NCBI GenBank assembly: GCA_028554755.1
Contig: JAPTOF010000003.1
Location: 1,902,501-1,966,500 of the forward strand
Length of the DNA stretch: 64,000 nt
Direction: 5' to 3'
Origin: Cordia subcordata
Lineage: Eukaryota; Streptophyta; Magnoliopsida; Boraginales; Cordiaceae
Part shown: positions 23,740-34,378 of the stretch, piece by piece
How the letters are laid out: each line of letters starts with the position of its first letter
Position numbering within the stretch: position 1 is the stretch's first letter
The notes under the pieces: model-generated
Told to the model about the DNA's origin: nothing
The model's input: only the letters and a program-made list of their open reading frames with translations
Databases searched by the model: none
Position numbers and translations under genes: made by a program

Positions 23740-23880
23740 ACTTTCTGTTCACATGGCGCCACTCATATGCATGCGTTCATGTGGAAAGGCTGCTTAAGAT
23801 ACATACACATATAGGTCGTGTTGTCTTATCTCGAAAATTCTAACTTTATAAGCGAGACTGATGTTAGTGGTTTAAAAATA
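23740..23880 (+). repeat. Fragment shared with 5590-5740
   Basis: 'cgttcatgtggaaaggctgct…cgaaaattctaactttataagcgagactgatgt' matches 5640-5735. No coding frame is conserved. Confidence 0.5.
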
Positions 23881-23988
23881 AGGATAAATAGCATTATACA
23901 CCCTTATTATTTGTATTAAGTACACAACGAGCACCTATGATTTAATAACATGCACCAATAGTTTCAAAAAATAAAGCTTACTTTTTAA

Positions 23989-24256
23989 CACTACAAAAAA
24001 TTAGCTTAAAGGCAACAGTTTTTTTTTGTTATTAGTAACAATTTTTTTGTTTTTTACCACCGTCTATTAATTAGTGACGGTTTTACAAATGCTGCCACAA
24101 CTATCGTCGTAGCTACTATCGCTAATTCAATTTGGAATTAGTAATGATTCTTAACCGCCACCTATTACAAATTTGGTGCCAGTTTAAAACCGCTACCTAT
24201 AGAATTTGGCGACAGTTTGAAATAGCCGCCTATAGAATTTGGCTACAGTTTGAAAT
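23989..24256 (+). mobile_element. CACTA (En/Spm) left terminus
   Basis: Starts CACTACAAAAAATTAGC, a typical CACTA end. It is followed by subterminal repeats around 24110-24250 of the form 'accgccacctat-aaatttgg-g-cagttt' in several degenerate copies. Interrupted at 24257 by a Copia LTR. The other end of the CACTA element was not found nearby. Confidence 0.65.
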
Positions 24257-24536
24257 TGTTAGAAAATAAAATAGGCTATTTTGAATATAGAGAAAACCAA
24301 ACTGAATTTTATTATTTCTTTTAACTTGAACATTTACAACTAAAAGCTCTCACCCTTATATATATATGCTATTCCAGATATCCAAAACTAAATAGGATTT
24401 GGTTAAACCAATCCTTTATACATTAAAATGGCTAATAGATTAAACCTAACTTGACTAAGAAAATAACAAATAAACTAATCCTGATATAATTAGGTCTCAA
24501 GAAATCCAAATCTCAAATCAAGTTTATTTACTAACA
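24257..24536 (-). repeat. 3' LTR of a minus-strand Copia element
   Basis: A 280-bp sequence with TGTTAG/CTAACA ends. On the - strand it follows a polypurine tract (AAGTTTAAGGGAGGA at 24538-24552). It contains a TATA-like 'catatatatataagg' and an 'aataataaaattc' stretch. Confidence 0.75.
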
Positions 24537-24552
24537 TCCTCCCTTAAACTTG

Positions 24553-26700
24553 GTTTGATTCTAGTTACTCCAAGCAAAGCTCTCAGCCGGATGAACACGT
24601 CAATCTTGAAGGGCTTTGTGAAAATGTCAGCAATCTCTCACATATTCTATCTTCAACGTAATTACTTCTTTGCGATGCACTCTCCATCTTTTTTGCCATT
24701 GTCCTTTTGAACTCTTACTTTAGTCAATGCCATCTCTTTGATTACATCCTTTTGCAACCCCCCTTGTCTTGTGTCTTTCTACTTTATCTTTTGCATTCCT
24801 CTTTATTTTGTAAACCCTCTTTACTTCAACGGATGTATGACCTTCGGGTTTAGTTACAGGCTCCCAAGTTTCATTCTTCTTAATTGTCTTGATCTCTTCA
24901 TCCTTTGCTCTTCTTTATTTTTTTCTCTTATCAACTTCCTTAGATGTTATTATTTCACAATCAGCATGGACACAAAAGAGAGTTAGTTCCTCATTTAAAT
25001 TTCGAGTTACCTCGTAGATCTCACTTAAGCATCTAAAGCGAGGAGCTCTTTCTTCAGGATTTGAACTTGTTGTGGAGGAGTTTCCTTGACCTATAGTTGG
25101 AGATGGAGTTGGAGTTAGAGTTGGAGTTAAAGTCGTAATGGAGTTGAAGCTGCACTTGAAGTTGGAGTAGGAGTTAGAAAGATAGAATCCCTATTTGCTT
25201 GTACTTCTTGTTCTTGTAAAGGTAAGAATTTATTTTTCTTTTGCTCATTAGTGCCCCAATCTCATTCTGCTTTTTCATCAAATTGAACATCTTTGCAAAT
25301 AATAATCCTCCCATTATAGGATTATAGAGCTTGTAACCTTTAGAGCGTTTATCGTAGTTAATAAAAACAAGTTTTTGGCTTTTGACATCAAGTTTGGATC
25401 GAACTTGTTCAAGAACATGAGCATAGGCCGTGCATCCTAAACTCTCAAATGCAAGATGCCAGGCTTCTTTTCATACCATGCCTTTAATTGTGTTTTGTTA
25501 GAAAGATTCTTTTTGGCACGATTCAAGAGATACACAACACAATAAACGGTTTCAGCCCAAAATTCTTTTGGCATTAATTTGGTCTTTAACATGCTTTGTG
25601 TCATCTCAACAATCACTTTATTTTTTCTTTTAGCAACCCCATTCTGCTGAAGTGATCAAGGAACTGTCAAAGGGCACCGAATATCATGATCTTCACAAAA
25701 CTTTTCAAATTCTTTTGATATGAATTCTCCGCCTCTGTCAGATCTCAAAGCTTTTATCTTATGGCCACCTTTTTTTCTTCAACAAGGGTTTTAAATATCT
25801 TGAACTTTTCAAAAGTTTCAAAATTTTCTTTTAAAAAATAGACCCAAGTTTTTTGGCTATAATCATCAATGAAAAGAATAAAATATTTATTTTTACCAAA
25901 AGAACTTGAATTTATGAGCCCACAAATATTAGTACGGACATGTTCAAGTGTCTTTTTAGCTCTAGATGTAACCTCCTACGGAAAATTTTTCCTGGCTTGT
26001 TTTGCAATTAGACAACCGTCATAGATTTGCTTCGGATCATTAATGGAAGACAATCTATTCACCATATTATTTTTTTATATCAAAGACAGATTTTTAAAAT
26101 TTATATGCCCAAATCTCAATTGCCAAAGCCAAGAAGTTTCTTCTACACAAGCTTTAAAACACTTTGTTGCATCATTTTGAATGTTTAGTACAAATAATCT
26201 ATTTCTTGTCATTGGCAAATTTGGTATCAAAAAATTATTTTCATCCTTCATTACACAATATTTATCTTCCAATAAAATTATATAATTTTCCTCAAGAAGT
26301 AGGCCTTGACTTCAAATATTACTTTTTAATTTTGGCACATAATATACTTCAAAAATAAGATGATGTCTTCTATCTTTCATACGGACTAGAATCTTACGTT
26401 TGCCTTTTATAGAAATCATAGAGCTATATCCAAATTTTACATTGCCCTTGACAGTTTTGTCGAGCTCTACAGACATACTCCTTTTTCCACACATATGACT
26501 GCTAGTTACTGTATCATGATACGATGAAGTCTACTCTTTATTAGGATAGCTTTGATGGGCCATCAACAAGGTTATCTCTTCTTCACCTTGTTTCTCCATG
26601 TAATTTGTTTTCTTAGCCATGACTTTGTATTGTTCTGCGTTCATAAGAATAGTGCCAAATTTTTCACAAGAATAATATTGAATTGATGATAAGGTGCCAC
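24553..26700 (-). pseudogene. Copia protease-integrase fragment
   Basis: On the - strand from 26700 downward: the protease neighbourhood (SSHMCGKRSMSVELDKTVKGN), FEVYYVPKLKSNI, the GAG-pre-integrase HxxxC-type region (SWLWQLRFGHINFKNLSLI), then integrase pieces reading NKYFILFIDDYSQKTWVYFL, ALRSDRGGEF, and a QQNGVAKRKN-like motif near 25650. Many stops and frameshifts follow. Gag, reverse transcriptase, RNase H and the 5' LTR are missing. It is a deleted Copia relic inserted in the CACTA terminus. Confidence 0.8.
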
Positions 26701-26995
26701 TTCAACGATGAAATCATCCAAAGCAGCCTCTAGCTTGTAATCATATCATGCAATTACTATTACATGGTATAGGTCATCAGGTCTGCGCAGAAATTTAACC
26801 AACTATAAAGTCAGAAACGAAGTCTCATTAACCTCACCGACTACAAAATAAAGCTTACTTGTTAATTAACTCCATTTATTTTGGCCGATAAAAAATGCAA
26901 AAAGATTTATATGCCCTTCAATGAATATTATACAGGGCTGACCGTGCATTTATGGTAAACTTACATTGGAGTACAATGCTATTTACCCTTTTTAC

Positions 26996-27640
26996 TAAAT
27001 TGGCCACATTAATTAATTAATAATTATATAATAGTTAATTAATTAATAATTAATAACTAATTTAATTTAACTAATTAATTAAAAATTTGGCCGCATTAAT
27101 TACTCTTATGATTAAATATGAGAAAGCGTGTTTTGATGGTAGAGATGGTGGGTGGTCCACGATGGTAGTGACAGTGGAGGTTAATTTTTTTTTTCTTTTA
27201 TATTTTTATGACAAAAAATGTTTAGTTATGGTAACGCAGATAAACACAAATATGTTAATTTTTAGTCTTATTGGTTAAAATGCACACATGTTTAAGTCTT
27301 TTCTCTTGTAAATATTTTTTAAAATAAAAAGGAAAGGGTTCTATTTTTGACCAAAATCAAGTTATCAGCCAAAAAAAAAGCCCATTTGCAATTTGCATGA
27401 GTGTAATACAAAGGGTACTGTACTTCGTTTCAGAAAACGACTCGGGGATTCGACGCCTATCGCGATAACTTTTATGGGTTATGTTTTTCTTCTTCTTTTT
27501 TTAATTAATTTTTTGGTTGAAAGTTTTAATCGTGCTCCGAGTCTTTTTTAACTTAAGAAGCCAAAGGTCATACTTGTGAGTTAATCACAAAAATGTTGTC
27601 AATATTGGTACTCTTTTCTTTGTAAAATTAGCCTCCTTCA
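26996..27640. other. AT-rich intergenic DNA
   Basis: TTAATTAA-rich stretch at about 27005-27080. The 63-codon frame at 27087-27278 has no recognisable feature, and I do not call it. Confidence 0.45.
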
Positions 27641-27929
27641 TTTCATAATGTTAAATTAATTCTTAATATTCTACAAACATAATCGAGTAATTAGTGTTAA
27701 TTGTTTCAAAATAGTCATAATAGTCTCAATATTCTACAAACTTGTCAAATTATTCCTCACTATTTACATACTTTCGGCATGGTTTAGTTTGGTAACTACA
27801 CCAAACTTTCGGGTTTTGAAATTCTCATAATATAAAGGATAAATTGAGGGGGGGGGGGGGGGGAGAAGGAAAGAAAAGAAAGTTTAACATAGAATTGTTA
27901 ATTACAATAAATAAATATAATCAAATTAT

Positions 27930-28110
27930 CTCTACAAGTTTAAGCTTTTAGATAAAATATTAAATCATTATGGTATCAGAGCCTATAAATCAAACAAAAT
28001 CAAACAATCTCAGCCTCGAAACTCGCCGCCACTCATTTAAAAATATTAAATTATTGATGGAACTAAATTTTCTGTACAAGATTAAGCTTTTAGATGAATT
28101 GGTACCTCAA
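27930..28110 (+). mobile_element. TRIM fragment with primer-binding site
   Basis: TATGGTATCAGAGCC at 27970-27984 is an exact tRNA-Met type primer-binding site. It is followed by 'ccgccactcatttaaaaatattaaatta', the interior phrase of the other TRIM copies. A partial LTR lies at each side. Confidence 0.55.
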
Positions 28111-28977
28111 TAAAAGTGTGTAAAACTTATAGGCAATAGGATTAGCACTTCATTTTGGTCCTTGGAAAATATTCTTCTTGACTTCGAGTACTTGACTAAT
28201 ATCTTTGAAAAAAGATAGAAATTGTATAATACCTAACTATGGTCGCCATGTTAAAGCAAATTGCAATAATAATTTTAAAAATACTTTGAATTTGTTGAAT
28301 AGATACTTCTTACGAGTTTGCACGATTTATTATGGTTCTTACAGTAGTCCACTTCTAGCCTATGATCTAGAAGCATACTGAATTTGTTTTTGTATAATGT
28401 TCGACCGCCATCCATACAGGACATTGTTTCTAATTACGTCAAGGCATAATGTAAATTCTTCATTAGCTTCCTTTTTCTTTTCTTTTTTTTTTTTTCTGGT
28501 GAACAAACGGCTTGGTCACGTATTTGATTTTTGACCAAGGAAAATGAAACTTATAATAGTCATAAGCATGTATTTTCCTTTTGTCGAGAGAAGCATGTAT
28601 GTAATGAGATCACGGGCGGAACATATAGGTAAAAATTAAAATAAAAATAAAAAAAGATTGTCAAACCCTTAGGAAAACCTTTCGGAATATTTTTTGCTTC
28701 TCGTTGATTGATATTGAAAAGTCAAGTGATTTCTTTTGTAATTAGTATATTTTAATGGATCACAAAATAAAGGTGTAATGGGAAATGTTGACAAATCAAA
28801 AGAGGACATGAAAAAACAGGAGCAGACACAAAGACAAGAACCAATCAATAGAATCCAATAGACATATATAGTTGTGTACCTAAAAAGGAAACACAGACGA
28901 ACCAGAGTCACAAAAAACATTCCAAGTGTCGTAGTCTACAGTCAAATTTTGGCATATCCTTGCCAACCGCCAGACTC

Positions 28978-28984
28978 TATAAAT
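28978..28984 (+). promoter_or_regulatory. TATA box remnant of P450 copy 2
   Basis: 'actctataaatgccca' aligns with the TATA boxes of the two intact copies. Confidence 0.45.
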
Positions 28985-29830
28985 GCCCAATTGCTGCTTG
29001 CAAACTTCGCACACATCCCTAACTTATAAGTCATATAAGCTAGCTACAAAGAGCAGTGAATAACTTCTAAGTTATAGAAAACACCTGGAAATCTTGGCTA
29101 TTTTAGGAAATACAGGAGTAGTATCGGTGTATTTTAGACAAACCATAGAGAGATTATGAATGTCTTTCAGCTTCTTAGTTTAGCCGTCCTTTGGATTCTT
29201 TTGCTGATCATGTCAGGTAGGGTTATATTTTCATGGTGGATTTTGCCAAATCTTGCACATAGAAAGCTCAGAAAAAATGTGTTTTCTGGTCCAACACCAA
29301 GCTTCCCTCTTGGAAACCTAAACGGCATGAAATAGAAGGGGGGCAATTCTTCCTCCTTGGCGGCCCTTTGCGGTGGCGGCCACGACAAACACTCCACAGC
29401 ATTTCCGTATTTTGCTCTGTGGCAAAAATCACATGGCAATTAAAATGCACATAGTTTACCAATTGCATTATTTGGTATTACATGCATGGACTGTGTAGTT
29501 ATATTGCACGCCTGCTGATAAATAATTATTCTGTAAATTTTGTTATAGGCGAGGCATTTAATTTCTGGCTGGGCACAAAACCGTTTCTATAGATTGCAGA
29601 CCCGGAGTTCTTGAAGAAGATGTCAACAGGTGTGATGGAAATGAGTTGGGGTAAGCCTACTGTGTTTAAAAATGATAGAGAGCCCATGTTTGGTAATGGC
29701 TTAGCCATGGTGGAAGGTGATGATTGGGTTCGTCACAGGCAAGTTATCGCTCCTGCATTCTCCCCAGCCAACTTGAAGATGTGCGTGTGGTGATCCATCC
29801 TAAAACCATAAGGAATTCTTAAATATTTTT

Positions 29831-30094
29831 TGTCAAAAGTAAGAACTAGATACATAAAAAAATGAAGAACAATTAGAAAACATGAACAAGATGCAAAGAG
29901 CAATATTGTATTTCTAAGTTATGTAATGTGTACAACTTGAGGCTCCTTATATAGAAAGTGGCCATTATTATAACAGGTAAATTGTCTAACATAATCCCTA
30001 ATTGATCATGATTGATCATGATTGATATGTAGAAGAAAGGAAAGAATAAATTATACAATTCCTACCAAAAAAATATACAAAAATATCTCTAACA
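29831..30094 (-). mobile_element. Solo Copia LTR in intron 2 of the pseudogene
   Basis: A 264-bp sequence absent from copies 1 and 3. On the - strand it runs from TGTTAGAGATATTTTTG to TTACTTTTGACA, with a TATATAAGGAG promoter-like box, which is a typical Copia LTR layout. Flanking sequence rejoins as 'aaatat/atttcgagat', as in copy 1. No exact target duplication. Confidence 0.65.
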
Positions 30095-30437
30095 ATTTCG
30101 AGATTTGAACAATGGTATTATGATGAACTTTGCACATAACAAGTGTTTCGTACATCATTAAAAAAGAGAAAAAGAAAAAAAAATTGATAGCTTTTCACTT
30201 TGTGATCATTATGGCTATTGATCTTTTGCATTGTTTTTTTTCAATTTTCTAACTTTTTTGGTGATTGATGCCCCCATGCACTAACTTGATAATTAATAAA
30301 TTACACAGGCTATGGCAAGGTTGATGATGGAATCCACTACTAACATGCTAGACCATTGGACCACCATGATTAACTCCGGAAACCCAGAACTTGATGTAGA
30401 GAAGGAGATTATAAACACAACGAGAGAAATTATTGCA

Positions 30438-31285
30438 TTTTAAATGGGTAGCGGTAAGTTTTGAACCTGTACCGTTTAGCTTCCAGGTTCTGATACCAAG
30501 TTAGAGGTAGCACCTCACCGCAGTGTAATTTGTTTAGAGCTTGCACGTGTGTTTTTGGATGGGTGGCAGTAAGTTTTGAACATGTATCGTTTGGCTTTCA
30601 GGCTCTGATACTAAGTTAGAGTTACCACCTTAATTCATCTAAAAGCTTAAGCTTATAAAGAGAATATTGGTTTATTAATTTACTAGTGTGACACCCCTGC
30701 AATGCACGGGAAGCGACACATGCAATTAGATATATTAAAGTTATATAGTTTTTGCATCTTACTAAATAGTTATTGAAATAATTATATACTATGAAATTAA
30801 TAAAACAATAATGATATATATAGAGAAAGGGTATAATATTAATTAAATTAAAATATTTAATACAAAAATGAAACTAAATAAACCATGAAAAACAAAAACT
30901 GACCTAAGAATGGGTATATTTATTAATTGATAAGAAATTATAAAAAGCTTGTCATATAGAGCGCCACTTGGTAGCACGAAATTACAACTTATTTTGCTTT
31001 ATTATATAGTATAGATTCTATTAACACGCCCAGGATATTAGTTTATTAACACGCCCCCTCGATATTGGTTTATTAATTTATTATATTAACACGCCCCCTC
31101 ACGTACAGCATGATTTGTTTAGAGCTTGTAAGCTTGTACGTGAATAATTTAATTAAATGGGTAGCGGTAAGGATCGAACCTATGCCGTTTGGCTTCTACG
31201 CTCTGATACCATCTTAGAGTTACTACCTCATCTAAAAGTTTAACCTTGTAGAGAGGATATTGGTTTATTTATTTATTGTGTTAAT
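30438..31285 (-). mobile_element. TRIM cluster inside exon 3 of the pseudogene
   Basis: Two TRIM-like units lie in inverted orientation. Read on the - strand, primer-binding sites TGGTATCAGAGC (31200-31211) and weaker ones near 30498 and 30610 are followed by 'ggcataggttcgatccttaccg'. A polypurine tract, GTGAGGGGGCG (+ strand cgccccctcac at 31091-31101), precedes the LTR-like TGTTAATA end. LTR-like 'gagttac-acct-atctaaaag-tta' occurs at 30622 and 31215. A Helitron interrupts the first unit. Confidence 0.6.
30683..31015 (-). mobile_element. Non-autonomous Helitron, 333 bp
   Basis: On the - strand it begins TCTATACTATATAATAAAGC and ends in CTAG. A 17-nt hairpin, CCCGTGCATTGCAGGGG (+ strand 30694-30710), lies about 8 bases before the terminus. 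It sits between host A and T, as Helitrons do, with no target duplication. There are no coding parts. Confidence 0.8.
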
Positions 31286-31774
31286 AGAGGCCATGAGACC
31301 ACAGCCTTGGCACTTTCATGGACGTTAATGTTGTTGGCCATGCATCCGGAATGGCAAGATCAACTACGAGAAGAGATTAGGCAAGTGATCGGAGACCAAG
31401 AGGTTGATCCAACCATGCTCAATGGACTTAAGAAGGTAAGACAAAGCATTCTTTTATTTCCAATATGAATAACTGTTAGTATTGTATTGTGTTAATATAA
31501 TAAATAAAATATTAATATCGTCTATAAAGTTTAAATTTTTAAATAAAATAATAACTTCAATATTGTATCAAATAGTAGAAATCGAAAACATCCCAATTTG
31601 AAAACACATCGTTACCATTTTAAAGATTTCAAAATTATTTACATTCACTCTTGCATGTAAAAAAGTATGTTAATATACCCGATCTTGAGATAATTTTGTT
31701 TATAATAATATAATATTTTTAAAATAATAAAACATTTATTTGACCACTTACGCTTAGACACGCACAGTGCAAAT

Positions 31775-31995
31775 ATTGTTTCAGATGGTCATTTCCATAC
31801 TAGAGGTGACTGACGTAAACTGTTTGACAATTGTTGACCGTACGGGGGACATGTGGGGTATCTCTGTTGTCGCTAATCCCGCTGCTGCCGGACACGTTAT
31901 CCGACTCATCCCCCTGCGAGTGACGTAGCGATGCCCTCCAGACTCACGACTTCGTGGCAATCGCATACCCGACTTATTTGACTGTGTTCTCCGAC
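31775..31995 (+). other. Conserved intron block, copy 2
   Basis: Equivalent of 18895-19125. Contains 'gtcgctaatcccgctgctgc-ggacacgttatccgac' and 'gactcacgacttcgtgg'. Retained although the gene is dead. Confidence 0.5.
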
Positions 31996-33819
31996 CAATT
32001 TATTAAACTAACAGGTTGGTATATATATATGTAAATTTTCTTGACTCCCCCGTTGACTACCCATTTGTCTATCGGTCAAATGTGGCCATTGATTATGTTA
32101 CGGTTAGTTTTTTCATGGGGTTGGATGAAAATAAAGTCTGAATTTCATATGGTGATAGTGTTGTGTTCTGAATTTATTAATTCAAAATAATTAATTTGAA
32201 TTATTAGTTAAATATACACCTCTGACTTATAATGGATATTGGACATCGAATCGGTTGAGAAAAGGAAGTACTAGAAATAATTATGGCTCTTTTTCTCTAT
32301 TTTCATTGACTCTTTTCTTATTCTTTTTTATTTAAATTTTCAGCTCTACTAGTTTTACCAAAAACAAAAAAAACATTCTATTCATGTGGTTCCAAGTAAT
32401 CTCGGAATAGTAGGATTTTTGAGAAGATTAATTGATATCAAACTAATTTTTAACGTGAAAAGTAATATAATGATGCAGTAGAAAATAGGTGGTTATGTAC
32501 AGCCTGAGGCTTTATTTTTTTGACCGATTTATGATTTTGTAAAGTAATTTTGATGGAATGAAAATACTTACTTACCAATCGGAAAAAAAATACTATTCAT
32601 GTAATGCCAATGGGATGGATGATGAACGAGGTCTTGCCACTATATCCACCAACACCAAATGTACAAAGGCAAGCAAGAGAAGACATTCAAGTAGAAAATC
32701 AAACAATACCAAAGGGCACAAATATATGGATTGATGTGCTATCCATGAACCATGACAAAGAATTATGGGGTCATAAGGTGAATGAGTTCAAACTAGAGAG
32801 ATTTCAAGACAACTTGCATGGTGGATGCAAATACAAGATGGGGTTTTTGCCTTTTGGATTGGAGGGAGGATGTGTGTTGGTAGGAATTTGACAATGATAG
32901 AGTACAAGATTGTTTGACATCAATCCTGTCCAAATTGTCCATATTTGTCTCCCCAAATTATTGTCATTCTCCTACAATCATGTTCTCCTTTAAGCCCTCT
33001 CAAGGACTACCTCTAATTCTCAAACCTCTTTAAGTTAGAGAATCAATAACCGAGTATTATTTTACTAAATGGAATTAGGTGTATGATGCTACAGAGTCAA
33101 ATTACTAGGTGTTTCTTGTTTGTAGGCAAATTCAATTGTTTCCCATGTTGTGTACGCAACATGAGCCTCGAGATTCCCTTTGTGGACTTTTTACTCTTTC
33201 GGGTCGGGATTGTTTCTTTTTAAACATGGGATCCTATGGTTCAATTATTGTCTATAAAGTGTATTAAAACCTTTCGTAATAAACAGCCTTCCAAAGTTGA
33301 TTATATTTTTCAATTCTTGCCGAGTTCAAATGAGATGACTAGTAGTTCAGCAATGATTGGGTATTGACTTTTTGTAGCAAGTTATACTAAAGATTTGTGA
33401 TTATGAAAAAATTTGCCTTAAAATAAATTAATACTAAAGATTTGCAATTATGAAAAAAAATTGCTTTAAAATAAATTAAAGTAGGGTATTAAAAGATAGC
33501 TTTAGTAGTTGAGACTAATTATAACCTAAGTTCGAACTCTGTGAGAGAGGGAGTGGGTGGGCTTTTTAAAAAAGAGAAAAGAACAATCTCCAAAGCCATG
33601 TAATTCTAAACCATACTCCTATAGACATATGGTATAAAATATTGGAAAACTAAATGACACACAGAAAAGATCACATAATAAATACTAAGAGAATTAAGTG
33701 ATCCTCTATGGACCTGCAGTGCGTGTTAGCACCTGCTGGGTTTTTTTTTTTTTTAATAAATAACACACTTAAAAAAATTAATTTAAAGAATAGCTTTGTT
33801 TTGGATCGGGTTTCAAAAG

Positions 33820-34170
33820 CAGCACTTTCGGTTATTAAAAGGCCGAAATAGGCAATTCAACGACCGCGAAGCTTGCTTTTTACACGCTGGCAGGCCACGT
33901 AGGAATTTCGGTTATTGAACAACTGATTTCGGATATTCAACAGCCGAAATTCATTTTTGTCTATTTAATAGCCGAAAATGGTTGCAGCATATATTCCCCT
34001 GACAACCTGGCAGATTCCTGCTTTTCAACAGCTAATTTCGGCTATTGAATAGCCAAAAGTTTGTCCCGTCATTCCTACTTCCCATCAACGAATATATGAT
34101 TGACAAGGTGGCAACCATATTTGTTTATTGAATAGCCGAAATCCACATTTCGGATATTCAACTAACGAAC
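33820..34170. repeat. Left subterminal palindromic repeats
   Basis: Several imperfect copies of the palindrome TCGGCTATTGAATAGCCGA or its halves (about 33828-33870, 33907-33975, 34018-34060 and 34118-34165). The same motif recurs at the right end (40617-40815) and not elsewhere in the window as far as I could see. Confidence 0.7.
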
Positions 34171-34378
34171 TCAGCATCACAACTAGCTATATAAACCCCC
34201 TCCTTCTTCCTGTTGCTTCCAAACATTGCTTTCGAATATTTGGCTTTAGCCTATTGCTGGTAAAAAAAAACTTGCATATGTTTTGATAACAGTAATTTCA
34301 GCTCGGCCAAAAGGTTTGAAAACCCTAAATTGTATTTGTAAACCACCCAATATTTCATACCAAATCTTGAAAATAATA

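Larger units (their letters stand above)
23881..26995. repeat. Foldback-type element interrupted by CACTA and Copia sequence
   Basis: The outer ends are inverted repeats: GGATAAATAGCATTATACACC at 23882 and, read inverted, GGGTAAATAGCATTGTACTCC near 26969-26989. A 16-bp direct repeat AAAATAAAGCTTACTT occurs at 23968-23983 and 26845-26860, bracketing the CACTA terminus and the Copia fragment. The foldback element may have been the target, with its body at 23881-23983 and 26845-26995. Confidence 0.45.
29156..33033 (+). pseudogene. Cytochrome P450 pseudogene (copy 2)
   Basis: Same gene as 17120-20154 but broken many times. The exon 1 equivalent starts at 29156 and has a TAG at codon 60 (29333-29335). 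Its donor is GC instead of GT. The exon 2 equivalent (about 29550-29780) has a TAG at 29590-29592 and its donor GT is lost. The exon 3 equivalent begins at 30309 and is cut at about 30437; about 330 bp (roughly residues 214-325) are replaced by TRIM and Helitron DNA before it resumes at 31286 with GHETT. The exon 4 equivalent (about 32611-33033) has lost its AG acceptor and has a 1-bp deletion in the haem loop near 32860, which shifts the frame before the haem-ligand Cys. Intron 2 carries a solo LTR. Not functional. Confidence 0.93.
27640..33708 (+). repeat. Middle P450 duplication block (carries the pseudogene)
   Basis: Upstream parts match the right block (27720-27830 with 53410-53480; 28130-28400 with 52910-53210, inverted). 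28400-29155 matches 16460-17119 and 51545-52190. Downstream similarity to copy 1 ends at 'agaattaagtgatcctct' (33708), where the MULE region starts. A G run at 27849-27863 and a TRIM fragment (27930-28110) are specific to this block. Confidence 0.75.

Noticed and set aside
24738..24986. 82-codon hydrophobic plus-strand frame
   Set aside because: Antisense to the low-complexity, decayed end of the Copia fragment. Hydrophobicity comes from pyrimidine-rich sequence.
27970..27984. tRNA gene, suggested by TGGTATCAGAGCC and GGTTCGATCC-like sequence
   Set aside because: The motif is a retroelement primer-binding site complementary to tRNA-Met. There is no cloverleaf around it.
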